DNA of 32,696 bases from Alphaproteobacteria bacterium (lineage in GTDB: Bacteria > Pseudomonadota > Alphaproteobacteria > Bin95): the NCBI GenBank assembly GCA_030833925.1, contig JAURGE010000030.1:1-32696 (forward strand), written 5' to 3'. Both the position numbers and the translations under genes were made by a program. The notes under the pieces were generated by a model. The model saw only the letters and a list, made by a program, of their open reading frames with translations, was not told the origin of the DNA and made no database searches. Shown one piece after another: positions 7,215-15,165 of the stretch (positions are counted from its first letter, which is position 1; every line of letters begins with the position of its first letter).

Positions 7215-7930
7215 CAGGGACATCCTAGTTTTTCTGCAAGATCGATAAAGGAATTGGCCGAAATATCTATCGACGGGTCAGGCTCTAAATCTTTGGTCTG
7301 GTTTGCACCGTGTTCAGTCGGGCGAGGTATAAAAGCAGTTCTGAGGCCACAGCGTGCAGCAGCCTTGAGATCGTCATTGTGGGCTGCGGTCATCAATACC
7401 TCTGATGGGGCTAGGCCCAGAAGATCGCATGCGCGCAAGTAACTTTCAGGCATTGGTTTATAGGCCTGACAAACTTCAGCGCCCAAAATGGTGTCCCACG
7501 GCAAACCTGCATTTTTGGCCATGTTTACCATCAGCGCGACATTCCCGTTGGACTGAGTAGCGATGATGAATTTCCCCTTTAGTCGTGTCAGGCCGACTTT
7601 TGCATCGGGCCACGGGCTAAGGCGATGCCAGGCTCTATTCAGGTGGTCGAGCTCCGAAATTGAAATATCAGAGATCCCAAAGTCTGGTAGGATAGCCTCT
7701 AAGTTCTCTCGGTGGAGTACGTCCAGTTTAGTGAAAGGCCGTTTCCCCGACCTCACCTCCTCCATCGCCGGCTGATAACGTTGACGCCAAGCGTCTGCGA
7801 AGGCGTGCCAATCAAGGTCATAGCCTTTTGGCTTCAACATACCTGCTGCCTCATTCGCTATGGAATTGCGCCAATCCACGACGGTACCAAAGACATCAAA
7901 TATTAGTGCTTTCACGTTATTCAGGCTCAT
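7214..7930 (-). CDS. Haloacid dehalogenase type II-like HAD hydrolase
   Basis: HAD-superfamily hydrolase of 238 residues. Motif I is LIFDVFGTVVDW with the nucleophile Asp12 and Thr16. Motif II is ATQSNGN, motif III the Lys in CQAYKPMPESYL, and motif IV lies in TAAHNDDLKAA, followed by RTAFIPRPTEHG. Inserted helices after motif I (WRQRY) fit the cap domain of L-2-haloacid dehalogenases. The family hydrolyses 2-halocarboxylates, but many members with AHNxDL in place of the SSNxxD of characterised enzymes act on phosphate or unknown substrates, so dehalogenation is unproven. AGGA sits five bases before ATG 7930. It is first in the HAD-GNAT-XRE operon, divergent from the lyase gene at 8170. Confidence 0.85.
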   Translation of the reverse strand: MSLNNVKALIFDVFGTVVDWRNSIANEAAGMLKPKGYDLDWHAFADAWRQRYQPAMEEVRSGKRPFTKLDVLHRENLEAILPDFGISDISISELDHLNRAWHRLSPWPDAKVGLTRLKGKFIIATQSNGNVALMVNMAKNAGLPWDTILGAEVCQAYKPMPESYLRACDLLGLAPSEVLMTAAHNDDLKAAARCGLRTAFIPRPTEHGANQTKDLEPDPSIDISANSFIDLAEKLGCP

Positions 7931-8086
7931 TGGGGTCCTATAGATTTCATTGGCTAGAAGCCTTTATTAAAGCTTTCGCTTTAGATTATCCAAGATGTTA
8001 TTTCCACTCGAACCAGCCTAACTTCTGTTTTTAAGAAGCTTCAGGATATTTCGGACCTTTAACAAATTTAAAAATCTCATGCCTGT

Positions 8087-8114
8087 CACGCCTGCTTAAT
8101 ATTTAGTTAGCGTG
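8087..8114. promoter_or_regulatory. Imperfect 28-bp dyad upstream of the lyase gene
   Basis: CACGC at 8087-8091 is the inverse complement of GCGTG at 8110-8114. The interior (CT-rich half, AATATT centre, AG half) pairs partly, giving a 28-bp dyad with three mismatches and one G-T pair, within the 239-bp gap between divergent genes. Its size and position suit an operator for a dimeric regulator, for example the HTH protein encoded at 6340-6771, but nothing demonstrates binding. The rest of the gap is AT-rich without a clear promoter. Confidence 0.3.
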
Positions 8115-8169
8115 GTAGGAACGAATTTCAGGATGAATTTCCAATTTTGTGCACTGAGGAGTTGAAAAA

Positions 8170-9513
8170 ATGGCCGTAGCCCCAATCGATACCAAACTTT
8201 TTCGGGACATGTTTGGAACAGAGGCTATGCGTGAGGTCTTCGACGAAGTCACAACTCTGCAGCGCTATCTGGATGTGGAGGCGGCATTAGCCAGAGTTCA
8301 GGCTAATCTGGGCATCATCCCGCAGGAGGCTGCCGATGAAATTTCTGCTAAATGCCAAGTGGAGCTAATGGACCAAGAGGCAATAGCCAAGGAGACAGTT
8401 ATTGTTGGATATCCAATCTTAGCTCTTGTGCGCGGTATTGTGAGGGCATGCGATAGAGGATTGGGCGAGTATGCCCACTGGGGGGCCACTACCCAGGATA
8501 TCATGGACACAGGGTTGGTTCTTCAGATCCGCGACGCAATCGATCTTTTGGATGCCGATTTGGAGGAACTTTGTAAAACACTTGCGCGTCTTACTGATCA
8601 ATATCGCGAAGCAACTATGGCTGGGCGGACTCACCTTCAGCATGCACTACCTGTCACATTTGGGCTTAAGGCGGCTGTTTGGTTGGCACCATTGTTGCGA
8701 ATGAAGGACCGTCTCAGAGAAATACGTTCCCGGGTTTTGGTGGGTCAATTTTCTGGTGCATCGGGTACGCTTGCCTCGCTCGGTGATAAAGGAATGGAAG
8801 TTTCAGATGGCCTGATGGACGAGCTTGGCCTTGGCCGCGCTCTCGCTCCGTGGCATGTGGCCCGAGACTCAGTAGCGGAGACAGTCTGCTTCCTCGCACT
8901 TCTGACTGGGGCTCTTTCAAAGATCGCTGCCGATGTAATGCTTCTAATGACCACAGAACTTCAGGAGGTATTTGAGCCATTTGTAACCGGGCGCGGAGCA
9001 TCCTCAACCATGCCTCAGAAGCGCAATCCAATTTCTTGCGAGATTATTAGGGGTAGTGCACGCCTTGTTCGCTCACATGCTGCTTCTTGTCTTGATGCAA
9101 TGGAGGCTGATTTTGAGCGTGCGACGGGTCCTTGGCACATTGAATGGACAGCTGTACCCGAAGCTTTTGTGCTGACATCGGGTGCGCTCAGCCAAGCAAA
9201 TTTCATGTTAGCAGGGCTTGAGGTCGATACGGATCGGATGCGACGAAATTTAGATGCTTCCAATGGCCTTATAATGGCAGAGGCTGTGATGATGGGACTT
9301 GCTCCAGTAATGGGTCGAACCAGCGCTCACGATGCAGTTTATGGAGCCTGCCGAAGAGCCATTGCTGAGGGAACTCACCTTCGAGATGCTCTCTTAGCAG
9401 ACACTATTATTGTTAATCAGCTGGGGCCTAAAGAGATCGATCGTCTTCTAGAGCCGGCGAATTACCTTGGGTCAACTCAGAGAATGATAGATCGGGTGCT
9501 ATGTTCTCTATAA
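8170..9513 (+). CDS. Fumarase/adenylosuccinate lyase superfamily enzyme, PcaB-like
   Basis: A 447-residue member of the class II fumarase/aspartase superfamily, which performs beta-elimination or cycloisomerisation through a Ser-bearing flexible loop. Visible: YLDVEAALARVQANLGIIP, HWGATTQDIMDTGL (about 103-116), the GRTHLQHALPVTFG block containing the conserved His, GASGTLASLGD, and the signature GASSTMPQKRNP (276-287) with catalytic Ser near 279. The wording is closest to 3-carboxy-cis,cis-muconate cycloisomerase (PcaB) and unusual adenylosuccinate lyases. The neighbouring genes are not purine or protocatechuate genes, so neither reaction is assured; lyases acting on aspartyl or amino-succinyl adducts are alternatives. 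GAGGAG lies eight bases before the ATG. It is followed after 159 bp by an enoyl-CoA hydratase and an SDR on the same strand. Confidence 0.85.
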   Translation: MAVAPIDTKLFRDMFGTEAMREVFDEVTTLQRYLDVEAALARVQANLGIIPQEAADEISAKCQVELMDQEAIAKETVIVGYPILALVRGIVRACDRGLGEYAHWGATTQDIMDTGLVLQIRDAIDLLDADLEELCKTLARLTDQYREATMAGRTHLQHALPVTFGLKAAVWLAPLLRMKDRLREIRSRVLVGQFSGASGTLASLGDKGMEVSDGLMDELGLGRALAPWHVARDSVAETVCFLALLTGALSKIAADVMLLMTTELQEVFEPFVTGRGASSTMPQKRNPISCEIIRGSARLVRSHAASCLDAMEADFERATGPWHIEWTAVPEAFVLTSGALSQANFMLAGLEVDTDRMRRNLDASNGLIMAEAVMMGLAPVMGRTSAHDAVYGACRRAIAEGTHLRDALLADTIIVNQLGPKEIDRLLEPANYLGSTQRMIDRVLCSL

Positions 9514-9672
9514 TAGCCATTCTGTAATGAACAGTCTGATCGCGATCCTTTAGGAATTGTTTTCTGTTCACTGGATTGCAAGATTACTCACGCGATCACA
9601 GTACCTTACTTTCTTGATGTGGATGCTCTGCTATTCTGGACTTCATCAATCTTTTTAGAGAGCTTATTTCTT

Positions 9673-10440
9673 ATGCCTGTTGAATTAACACGTGTTGACG
9701 AATTTGCCCTGATCACTCTGAACAGACCCGAAGCGCTAAATGCGCTCAGTTTTCAGATTGTTCGTGAAATAGGAGAGGCTATTGAGGAGGCGGTGGGAAC
9801 AAATGCCCGGGCTCTGTTATTCACGGGCACTGGCGAAAAGGCATTTTGTGCTGGTGCAGATATTTCGGAGCTGGTTGGTCGCTCTGTTACAGATATTCGT
9901 GAAGGTGCCAGACGTGGACAGAACATATTTGCCAAATTAGATGAACTTTCTATCCCCTCCATTGCTGTCATCAATGGCTTTGCGCTCGGTGGTGGGTTGG
10001 AATTAGCACTGGCTTGTACATTTCGGGTTGCAGGGCCAAAGGCTCGAATGGGGTTGCCAGAGATTAAGCTTGGTTTAATCCCAGGTTATGGTGGTACCCA
10101 GCGTCTCCCACGACATATTGGCGAAGCTCGGGCAATGGAGTTGATTTTGACCGGACGCTTTGTGGAGGCTTTGGAAGCTCAGCAAATAGGTCTTATCCAA
10201 AAGGTTGTCGATGGGGACTTAATGGCAGGCGCGATTGAATTTGCTCGCACCTTTAGTGGGTACAGCCTGGCGACTTTGAAGTTGGCGCGCGAGGCAACCC
10301 GCAGAGCGCTTGACGTTAACTTGGACGAAGGACTCAAAATTGAGGCAGATCTCAATTCTCTGTCATTTTTGCTAGAGGATGCGAAGACTGGAACGGAGGC
10401 TTTTCTTGCTAAGCAACAGCCAAAATTTTCGGATCGTTAA
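9673..10440 (+). CDS. Enoyl-CoA hydratase (crotonase)
   Basis: Canonical crotonase of 255 residues that hydrates 2-enoyl-CoA to 3-hydroxyacyl-CoA. The oxyanion-hole region AFCAGADISEL is intact. Both catalytic glutamates of rat mitochondrial hydratase have counterparts: Glu110 in ALGGGLELALAC and Glu130 in GLPEIKLGLIPGYGGTQRLP. The start at 9673 (MPVELTRVDE) is preferred because the 18 extra upstream residues of the longer frame are hydrophobic and not family-like. AGAGAG lies upstream at a loose spacing. It is three bases before the SDR gene, so the pair should be co-translated; hydration followed by dehydrogenation resembles a beta-oxidation-type segment. Confidence 0.92.
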   Translation: MPVELTRVDEFALITLNRPEALNALSFQIVREIGEAIEEAVGTNARALLFTGTGEKAFCAGADISELVGRSVTDIREGARRGQNIFAKLDELSIPSIAVINGFALGGGLELALACTFRVAGPKARMGLPEIKLGLIPGYGGTQRLPRHIGEARAMELILTGRFVEALEAQQIGLIQKVVDGDLMAGAIEFARTFSGYSLATLKLAREATRRALDVNLDEGLKIEADLNSLSFLLEDAKTGTEAFLAKQQPKFSDR

Positions 10441-10443
10441 CCA

Positions 10444-11190
10444 ATGACAGAAAAACCACGTGTAGCCATTGTGACCGGTGCAAGTAGAGGGATTGGATCG
10501 GTAACGGCTGAAGCCTTGGCAGCAAAGGGCTTTCGAGTGGCTGCCTTGTCTCGGAAGGGTATTGGCCCGGAAGACCGAAAAAGAGGAGTTGAGGAAGCTT
10601 TAGCATCTGCTGATTTTGCGTGCGATATTACTGACGACGAAGCAATTCAAGCAGCTCTTAAAGCGGTTAAGAACTATTTTGGGCAGATTGATGTCCTGGT
10701 TAATAACGCTGGCCAGCATGATGAGGGTAAAAGCGCGGAATTTACTACTAATGCCTTTGACACTCTTATGCGGGTGAACTCAACGGCAACTTTCGTTGCC
10801 TGTCGGGAAGCCTTTCCTTATTTGGCAGAAACTCGCGGGTTGATAATCAACATGGGTAGCTATTACGACAAGTTGGGAGTGCGCTTCCACGCAGCCTACT
10901 GTGCTTCAAAGGCAGCTGTTGCGGCCATAGGTCGATGTCTGGCGGTAGAATGGGCTAGGTCAGGCGTGCGTGTGGTAACTGTTGCACCAGGTTTCATTGG
11001 GACTGATCTTAATCAGTCCCATATGTCTAACGAGCGTTTTAGGGATTTTATTACTCGTCGAATTCCCTCAGGTGTTATTGGAAAACCTGAGGAGGTGGGA
11101 TCTTTAATTGCTGCTATCGCGGCGGAAAATCTCCACTTCTTAAATGGTGAAACTATTTATTTGGACGGCGGTCAGGGCATGAACCATTGA
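10444..11190 (+). CDS. Short-chain dehydrogenase/reductase (FabG-like)
   Basis: Classical SDR of 248 residues that oxidises or reduces a hydroxyl/ketone pair with NAD(P). Cofactor motif TGASRGIG (11-18), NNAG (87-90), active site Ser139 in NMGSYYD, Tyr152 and Lys156 in AAYCASKAAVA, and the C-terminal APGFIGTDL and YLDGGQG blocks. The start is three bases after the crotonase stop. The gene converges on the DsbA-like gene with only 12 bases between stops. It may dehydrogenate the 3-hydroxyacyl product of the preceding hydratase; SDR substrate choice cannot be read from sequence. Confidence 0.92.
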   Translation: MTEKPRVAIVTGASRGIGSVTAEALAAKGFRVAALSRKGIGPEDRKRGVEEALASADFACDITDDEAIQAALKAVKNYFGQIDVLVNNAGQHDEGKSAEFTTNAFDTLMRVNSTATFVACREAFPYLAETRGLIINMGSYYDKLGVRFHAAYCASKAAVAAIGRCLAVEWARSGVRVVTVAPGFIGTDLNQSHMSNERFRDFITRRIPSGVIGKPEEVGSLIAAIAAENLHFLNGETIYLDGGQGMNH

Positions 11191-11202
11191 TCAGTCCTAT
11201 TT

Positions 11203-11847
11203 TTATTTTACCGAAAGGTCGGCAAGCGCCAAGTCAAATAGTGGCATGAAATACTCTGGCTCTTGTGCGCCAGAGACTGCAAAGCGTTTATCGACTACGA
11301 AACACGGTACACCCTGGACACCCAACTGCCGAGCTTTGGTGTCCTCGGCACGAATGGCTTCTAAGTCTTCATCGCTATTTAGATAAATGCGGGCAGCAGT
11401 TGGATCGAGTCCCACTATTGCAGCTATCTCGGTGAGTATGCTGGCTTCTCCGATATCTTCACCTTTTTGAAAATAGGCCTCAAAAAGGGCTTGAACAACT
11501 GCGTTTTGGTGGTCCCCTCCACCAATGCGTCGCGACCATGCAATTAGTCGGTGCGCATTCAGGGTGTTCGGAGTTCGACTGATTTGATCGAAGTTAAATT
11601 CAATGTCATCGGCAAGCCCTGATTGACGAATATTATCGTAGATGCGACCCGCGTCTGAGGCGCCAAATTTGGCGGTTAGATATGCGTCGCGGTTCATACC
11701 TTCTGTAGGCATCCAAGGATTCAGTTGGAAGGGTTTCCAGACAAGGTCGATTGTCGCCTCGGGCCTCATAGCCCTCGCGCGTTCTAATCTCCTTTTCCCG
11801 ATATAACACCAGGGGCAGACCGCATCGGCATATACTTCAACAAGCAC
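11203..11847 (-). CDS. DsbA-family oxidoreductase (FrnE-like)
   Basis: A 214-residue thioredoxin-fold protein of the DsbA/FrnE/2-hydroxychromene-2-carboxylate isomerase group. The active-site motif CPWC is at residues 11-14 in YADAVCPWCYIGKRRLE. The helical insertion follows, then GVQGVPCFVVDKRFAVSGAQ, which supplies the cis-Pro loop. There is no signal peptide, so it acts in the cytosol, unlike periplasmic DsbA. FrnE-type proteins catalyse disulfide or glutathione-dependent chemistry, and some isomerise ring-cleavage intermediates of aromatics. The start is GTG at 11847 without a clear ribosome-binding site. It is 167 bp downstream of the MmgE/PrpD gene on the same strand. Confidence 0.88.
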   Translation of the reverse strand: MLVEVYADAVCPWCYIGKRRLERARAMRPEATIDLVWKPFQLNPWMPTEGMNRDAYLTAKFGASDAGRIYDNIRQSGLADDIEFNFDQISRTPNTLNAHRLIAWSRRIGGGDHQNAVVQALFEAYFQKGEDIGEASILTEIAAIVGLDPTAARIYLNSDEDLEAIRAEDTKARQLGVQGVPCFVVDKRFAVSGAQEPEYFMPLFDLALADLSVK

Positions 11848-12014
11848 TTGTTTTGGCTTTCTAAATTTCAGGATATGGACGTTTTGTGTTTTTCATCTTG
11901 GTCGATCTTAAGAGTAACGACATTTCAAAAAGGGTGGAATTTGCACGAAAGAGCGGAATAAATGCCACCCAACTTAATTTGGAGTTGCACTTTTTGATGC
12001 TGAGTAATGCCTCA

Positions 12015-13346
12015 TTAATTTCTCCGTTCTGTAATAAGAGACACAGCTCGCGACATAGATCCGTGCCGCTCGAAACTACTCAGGCAATCAAAGAGTTTTT
12101 CTGTATTGGGCCCTAATCTTGGGCGGACTAGCGGCTCAAATTTGTTCCACATATCTTTATCTGACATGGGGTTTTCTGGATTTCCAAGAGCTACAGGTAC
12201 CTCTGCAACTAGGTTTTTTCCATCGATAAATTCTACCTCTACACGGGACGACGTGTCAGCGAGAGAAGTCTCGGGCATTAAGCGCACTCTCCCCATAACC
12301 CTCTTTAGATTGGGGTCTGATATGCGGGCCAACGCAAAATCTGATTCTGATGCGCCATAGCCGCTCAAACCAAGGGCAACGCAGAAGGCAAGACTAAATT
12401 TTCCTTGAAGAGGCGTTTCTGGTTGTTGGATGCCGGCAAGTCGAATGGCGGGCTCCCCTACATACAATCTGATTTGTTTGATCTCTCTACAGTCAGTCGC
12501 TTTAGCTAGACTGCGGGCGCCATCTATAACAGCGTGGGTCAGAAGGCATGCAGCATAGGGCTTGAACGTGTTCTGGTTGATTTCCCAACCATCACTAAAG
12601 TTGAGCTCAGTGATGTGGTGAGAACCGTCTGGAAATAGTGCTTGATTCAGACCGCTTTTAGGCTCGATTAAGTCAGTGCGAGCCTCAAACCCCGCTGCAG
12701 CCATCTCCGCAGCTAAAACACCATTAAATGCCGCCTTGCCTGCGTGGAACGGTTTTGCCATCGAACCGAATGATGCCGTTAATCCACTAACCTGGGTGGC
12801 AGTTAAACCCAGGGCATTTTTGACAGCATTTGGGCTTAATTTTGCTAACACAGCTGCCGCTGCTGTTGCGCCAAAGCTTCCAAAAATACCGGTTGCGTGA
12901 AATCCTCGCATATTTGTTGGTTGACCGAGTCCTCGTCCAATGCGGGCCGCTGTTTCGTAGCCGGCAATTATAGCGGCAAGGACTTCACCTTCCTTAAGAC
13001 CCTGATGGCTGGCGAGGGCCATAGCTGCTGCAATAGTTGGGCTTCCTATGTGAGTAACTGAACGGACATGGGTATCGTCGTAGTCAAGTGCATGGCCCGC
13101 TGTTCCATTTATCATCGCTGCCGCTGCGGGTGTGGTTTGGCCTCCACTTAGCAAGAAAGCTTGACCAGGACCGGCCCAGCTGGCTACGGCCTTTGCCGTA
13201 TATAAAGTGACCGGTTCCGCCGATCCGCCAATTGATACGCAGACCCAGTCCGTCAAAGCGCGCTTGGCTGCTTCAATGACCTCTGGGGGAAAATCCGTGG
13301 TTTGAGCTTTTTTTATAAACTCCGCAACCGCTTCTGCGTTTTTCAT
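12015..13346 (-). CDS. MmgE/PrpD family protein
   Basis: MmgE/PrpD proteins include 2-methylcitrate dehydratase, cis-aconitate decarboxylase and iminodisuccinate epimerase; most genomic copies are uncharacterised and sit in catabolic clusters. The 443-residue protein has the normal full length and its landmarks: TDWVCVSIGG, AAMINGTAGHALDYDDTH (near residues 78-95), VTHIGSPTIAAAMALA, a GYETAARIGRGLG helix, RGFHATGIFGSFGATAAAA, KPFHAGKAAFNGVLAAEMAA and FKPYAACLLTHAVIDGA. True PrpD normally travels with prpB/prpC, absent here, so propionate degradation is not supported. It lies downstream of the cyclase and atypical crotonase genes on the same strand with a 105-bp gap. Confidence 0.9.
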   Translation of the reverse strand: MKNAEAVAEFIKKAQTTDFPPEVIEAAKRALTDWVCVSIGGSAEPVTLYTAKAVASWAGPGQAFLLSGGQTTPAAAAMINGTAGHALDYDDTHVRSVTHIGSPTIAAAMALASHQGLKEGEVLAAIIAGYETAARIGRGLGQPTNMRGFHATGIFGSFGATAAAAVLAKLSPNAVKNALGLTATQVSGLTASFGSMAKPFHAGKAAFNGVLAAEMAAAGFEARTDLIEPKSGLNQALFPDGSHHITELNFSDGWEINQNTFKPYAACLLTHAVIDGARSLAKATDCREIKQIRLYVGEPAIRLAGIQQPETPLQGKFSLAFCVALGLSGYGASESDFALARISDPNLKRVMGRVRLMPETSLADTSSRVEVEFIDGKNLVAEVPVALGNPENPMSDKDMWNKFEPLVRPRLGPNTEKLFDCLSSFERHGSMSRAVSLITERRN

Positions 13347-13451
13347 TTTTACTTCGGCCCGTCATCTATAGAGGTCATGGAACTCTCGATTGGAGATAAT
13401 ATCATCTAATCTTATCGTGGCTTATTTTTGTGTCTCGTCTTTGGCTCAAAG

Positions 13452-14240
13452 TTAGTCATCTACAATTGCGACGGCTCTCGTCCAGCCAGCTGATGCCTGA
13501 TGAATTTTGACAGGAAAGCAAATTACTTCGAACCCCTTTGCTGGTAGACACTCTAGATTATGCAGCTTCTCTATATGACTGTAGCCAATCTCTCTTCCAG
13601 CTCTATGTCCCTCCCAAATCAGGTCTGGAGATCCACCTGCTTTAATGCGCTGTTTGGTGAAGCTAAACGGTGGATCCCATGACCAGCCATCTGTCCCAAC
13701 AACACGAATGCCTTGCTCGAGCATCCAAAGTGTTGCCGCCTTTGACATGCCGCAGCCGGAATCCACATAGTCATCGTGGCCGTAACGAGAACCGGCCCGA
13801 GTATTTACTAGCACGATCTCCATTGGAGATAGCGAATGGCCAATGCGGTTCAATTCAGCTTCAATATCATTTGGTTGGACAATATAACCATCCTCAAAAT
13901 GCCTAAAATCGAGCTTTACTCCTGGGTTGTGAAACCACTCTAGGGGCAACTCATCAATTTTTTGGGAAGGCCGTCCTCCTGGAATAAGCCGTTCGTCTTG
14001 GCGAGAAAAGTAATGATAAGGCGCGTCAACATGAGTTCCATTATGAGTGGAAATTTTTACTCGCTCGATGGCGGCATATTCGGAATTGGGCAGGTCCTCT
14101 ATCCGTACACCCATATATTCTGCCATTTTTGGGCCCGTCTGCTTGTGGTCCAAGTACTCAATTTCGGGTAGGGCATGAGGTGGGTCTGATTTGATTCCGG
14201 CAGTAAGTGCTACAGAGAGATCAATATAACGTCGGGGCAT
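13452..14240 (-). CDS. Metal-dependent cyclase/hydrolase family protein (kynurenine formamidase-like)
   Basis: The 262-residue protein belongs to the cyclase fold (PF04199), metal-dependent hydrolases such as KynB formamidase and isatin hydrolase that open cyclic or formyl amides and lactones. The metal motif HNGTHVDAPYH gives His66, His70, Asp72 and His76. Other family features are RYIDLSVALTAG at the start, PLEWFHNPGVKLDF, MEIVLVNTRAG and GIRVVGTDGWSWDPPF. GGAG lies nine bases before the ATG. It begins 18 bases after the crotonase stop, so the two are almost certainly co-transcribed. The pairing suggests hydrolysis of a ring or lactone-type intermediate; substrate unknown. Confidence 0.88.
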   Translation of the reverse strand: MPRRYIDLSVALTAGIKSDPPHALPEIEYLDHKQTGPKMAEYMGVRIEDLPNSEYAAIERVKISTHNGTHVDAPYHYFSRQDERLIPGGRPSQKIDELPLEWFHNPGVKLDFRHFEDGYIVQPNDIEAELNRIGHSLSPMEIVLVNTRAGSRYGHDDYVDSGCGMSKAATLWMLEQGIRVVGTDGWSWDPPFSFTKQRIKAGGSPDLIWEGHRAGREIGYSHIEKLHNLECLPAKGFEVICFPVKIHQASAGWTRAVAIVDD

Positions 14241-14258
14241 AGTTTATTGCTCCCTGAC

Positions 14259-15068
14259 TTAAAGAGGGTTATCGGGGTCAAAGTTCGGCGCGCGCTTTTC
14301 TCTATGGGAAGCTACACCCTCCTTAGCTTCTTCGCCGGCGAAGCCCAGGAACTCGTAAGCCGTAGATGCATCGAAGGTTGGTCCAGCCATTCGCAGCCAA
14401 TTATTAAGCGAATATTTTGTCAGCCGAATGGCCGCAGGTGCCCCTTTAGCAAGTCGTTGAGCTACTTCCATTGCTTTATCCTGCAGTTCGTCTGCCTCAA
14501 CTGCTAGTGAAACAAGCCCCATTCGCTCTGCTTCTTCTCCCGTCATTGGTTCGCAGAGAAGCAGGTGATATTTTGCTTTGGCCATGCCGCAAAGTAGGGG
14601 CCAAATGATTGCTGCAACGTCTCCCGCGGCAACGCCTAGGCGAGTGTGGCCATCAATAATTCGAGCGTCTTTAGCCGCGATCGAGACATCTGACAGAATG
14701 CCGGCTACCAAACCAGCACCAACCGCTGGACCATGAATCGCAGACACAATCGGTTTTGAACAATTGATGACGTTATAGACAAGATCGCGGGCCTCTTTGA
14801 GTGCTCGCCAGCGATATTTAGGATCTGCGATAATGTTATCGATCATATCGAAATCACCACCTGCGGAAAATGCTCTTCCAACTCCGCGTAGAAGAACAGC
14901 ATTGACACTGTCGTCTCGATCTATATCGCGCCAGATGTCACAAAGTTCTTGATGGCCCTGGGCGTTCACGGCATTTAAGCGCTCCGGTCGGTTAAATGTA
15001 ATCCGAAGAATGCGTTCCGATGGACGGTCAACCTCAAGCTGTTCATACTTGGCATATGGATCAGACAT
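14259..15068 (-). CDS. Atypical crotonase-superfamily protein with 6-oxocamphor-hydrolase-like His/Asp pair
   Basis: A 269-residue crotonase-fold protein ([43 protein letters not shown]). Both hydratase glutamates are replaced: Val121 stands where GGGCEL carries Glu, and His141 where QPEI carries Glu, so hydration of enoyl-CoA is unlikely. The segment [12 protein letters not shown] places His141 and Asp150 nine residues apart. As recalled from the literature, 6-oxocamphor hydrolase uses His145 and Asp154, the same spacing, to cleave a beta-diketone C-C bond. Many database relatives are labelled only enoyl-CoA hydratase. ATG 15068 has AGAGGA five to six bases upstream and is preferred over a longer frame from 15191 that would overlap the divergent GMC gene. 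Confidence 0.82.
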   Translation of the reverse strand: MSDPYAKYEQLEVDRPSERILRITFNRPERLNAVNAQGHQELCDIWRDIDRDDSVNAVLLRGVGRAFSAGGDFDMIDNIIADPKYRWRALKEARDLVYNVINCSKPIVSAIHGPAVGAGLVAGILSDVSIAAKDARIIDGHTRLGVAAGDVAAIIWPLLCGMAKAKYHLLLCEPMTGEEAERMGLVSLAVEADELQDKAMEVAQRLAKGAPAAIRLTKYSLNNWLRMAGPTFDASTAYEFLGFAGEEAKEGVASHREKRAPNFDPDNPL

Positions 15069-15165
15069 TACGTTCCTCTGGTTTATAAAGCGGGCGGGTT
15101 TGAGCATAAGTTTGACATGAAGTCTGCCTCTTTCCCAGAGCGGTAACATCCTTTGGAAGACCGGT

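Noticed and set aside
9537-9598. Separated inverted repeat TGATCGCG (9537-9544) and CGCGATCA (9591-9598), partly within the palindrome GATCGCGATC
   Set aside because: Eight-base arms 46 bases apart with no T-run and no regulator context; likely chance.
12015-13346. 2-methylcitrate dehydratase (prpD) as a specific call
   Set aside because: No prpB or prpC nearby; the family has several activities, so only the family name is supported.
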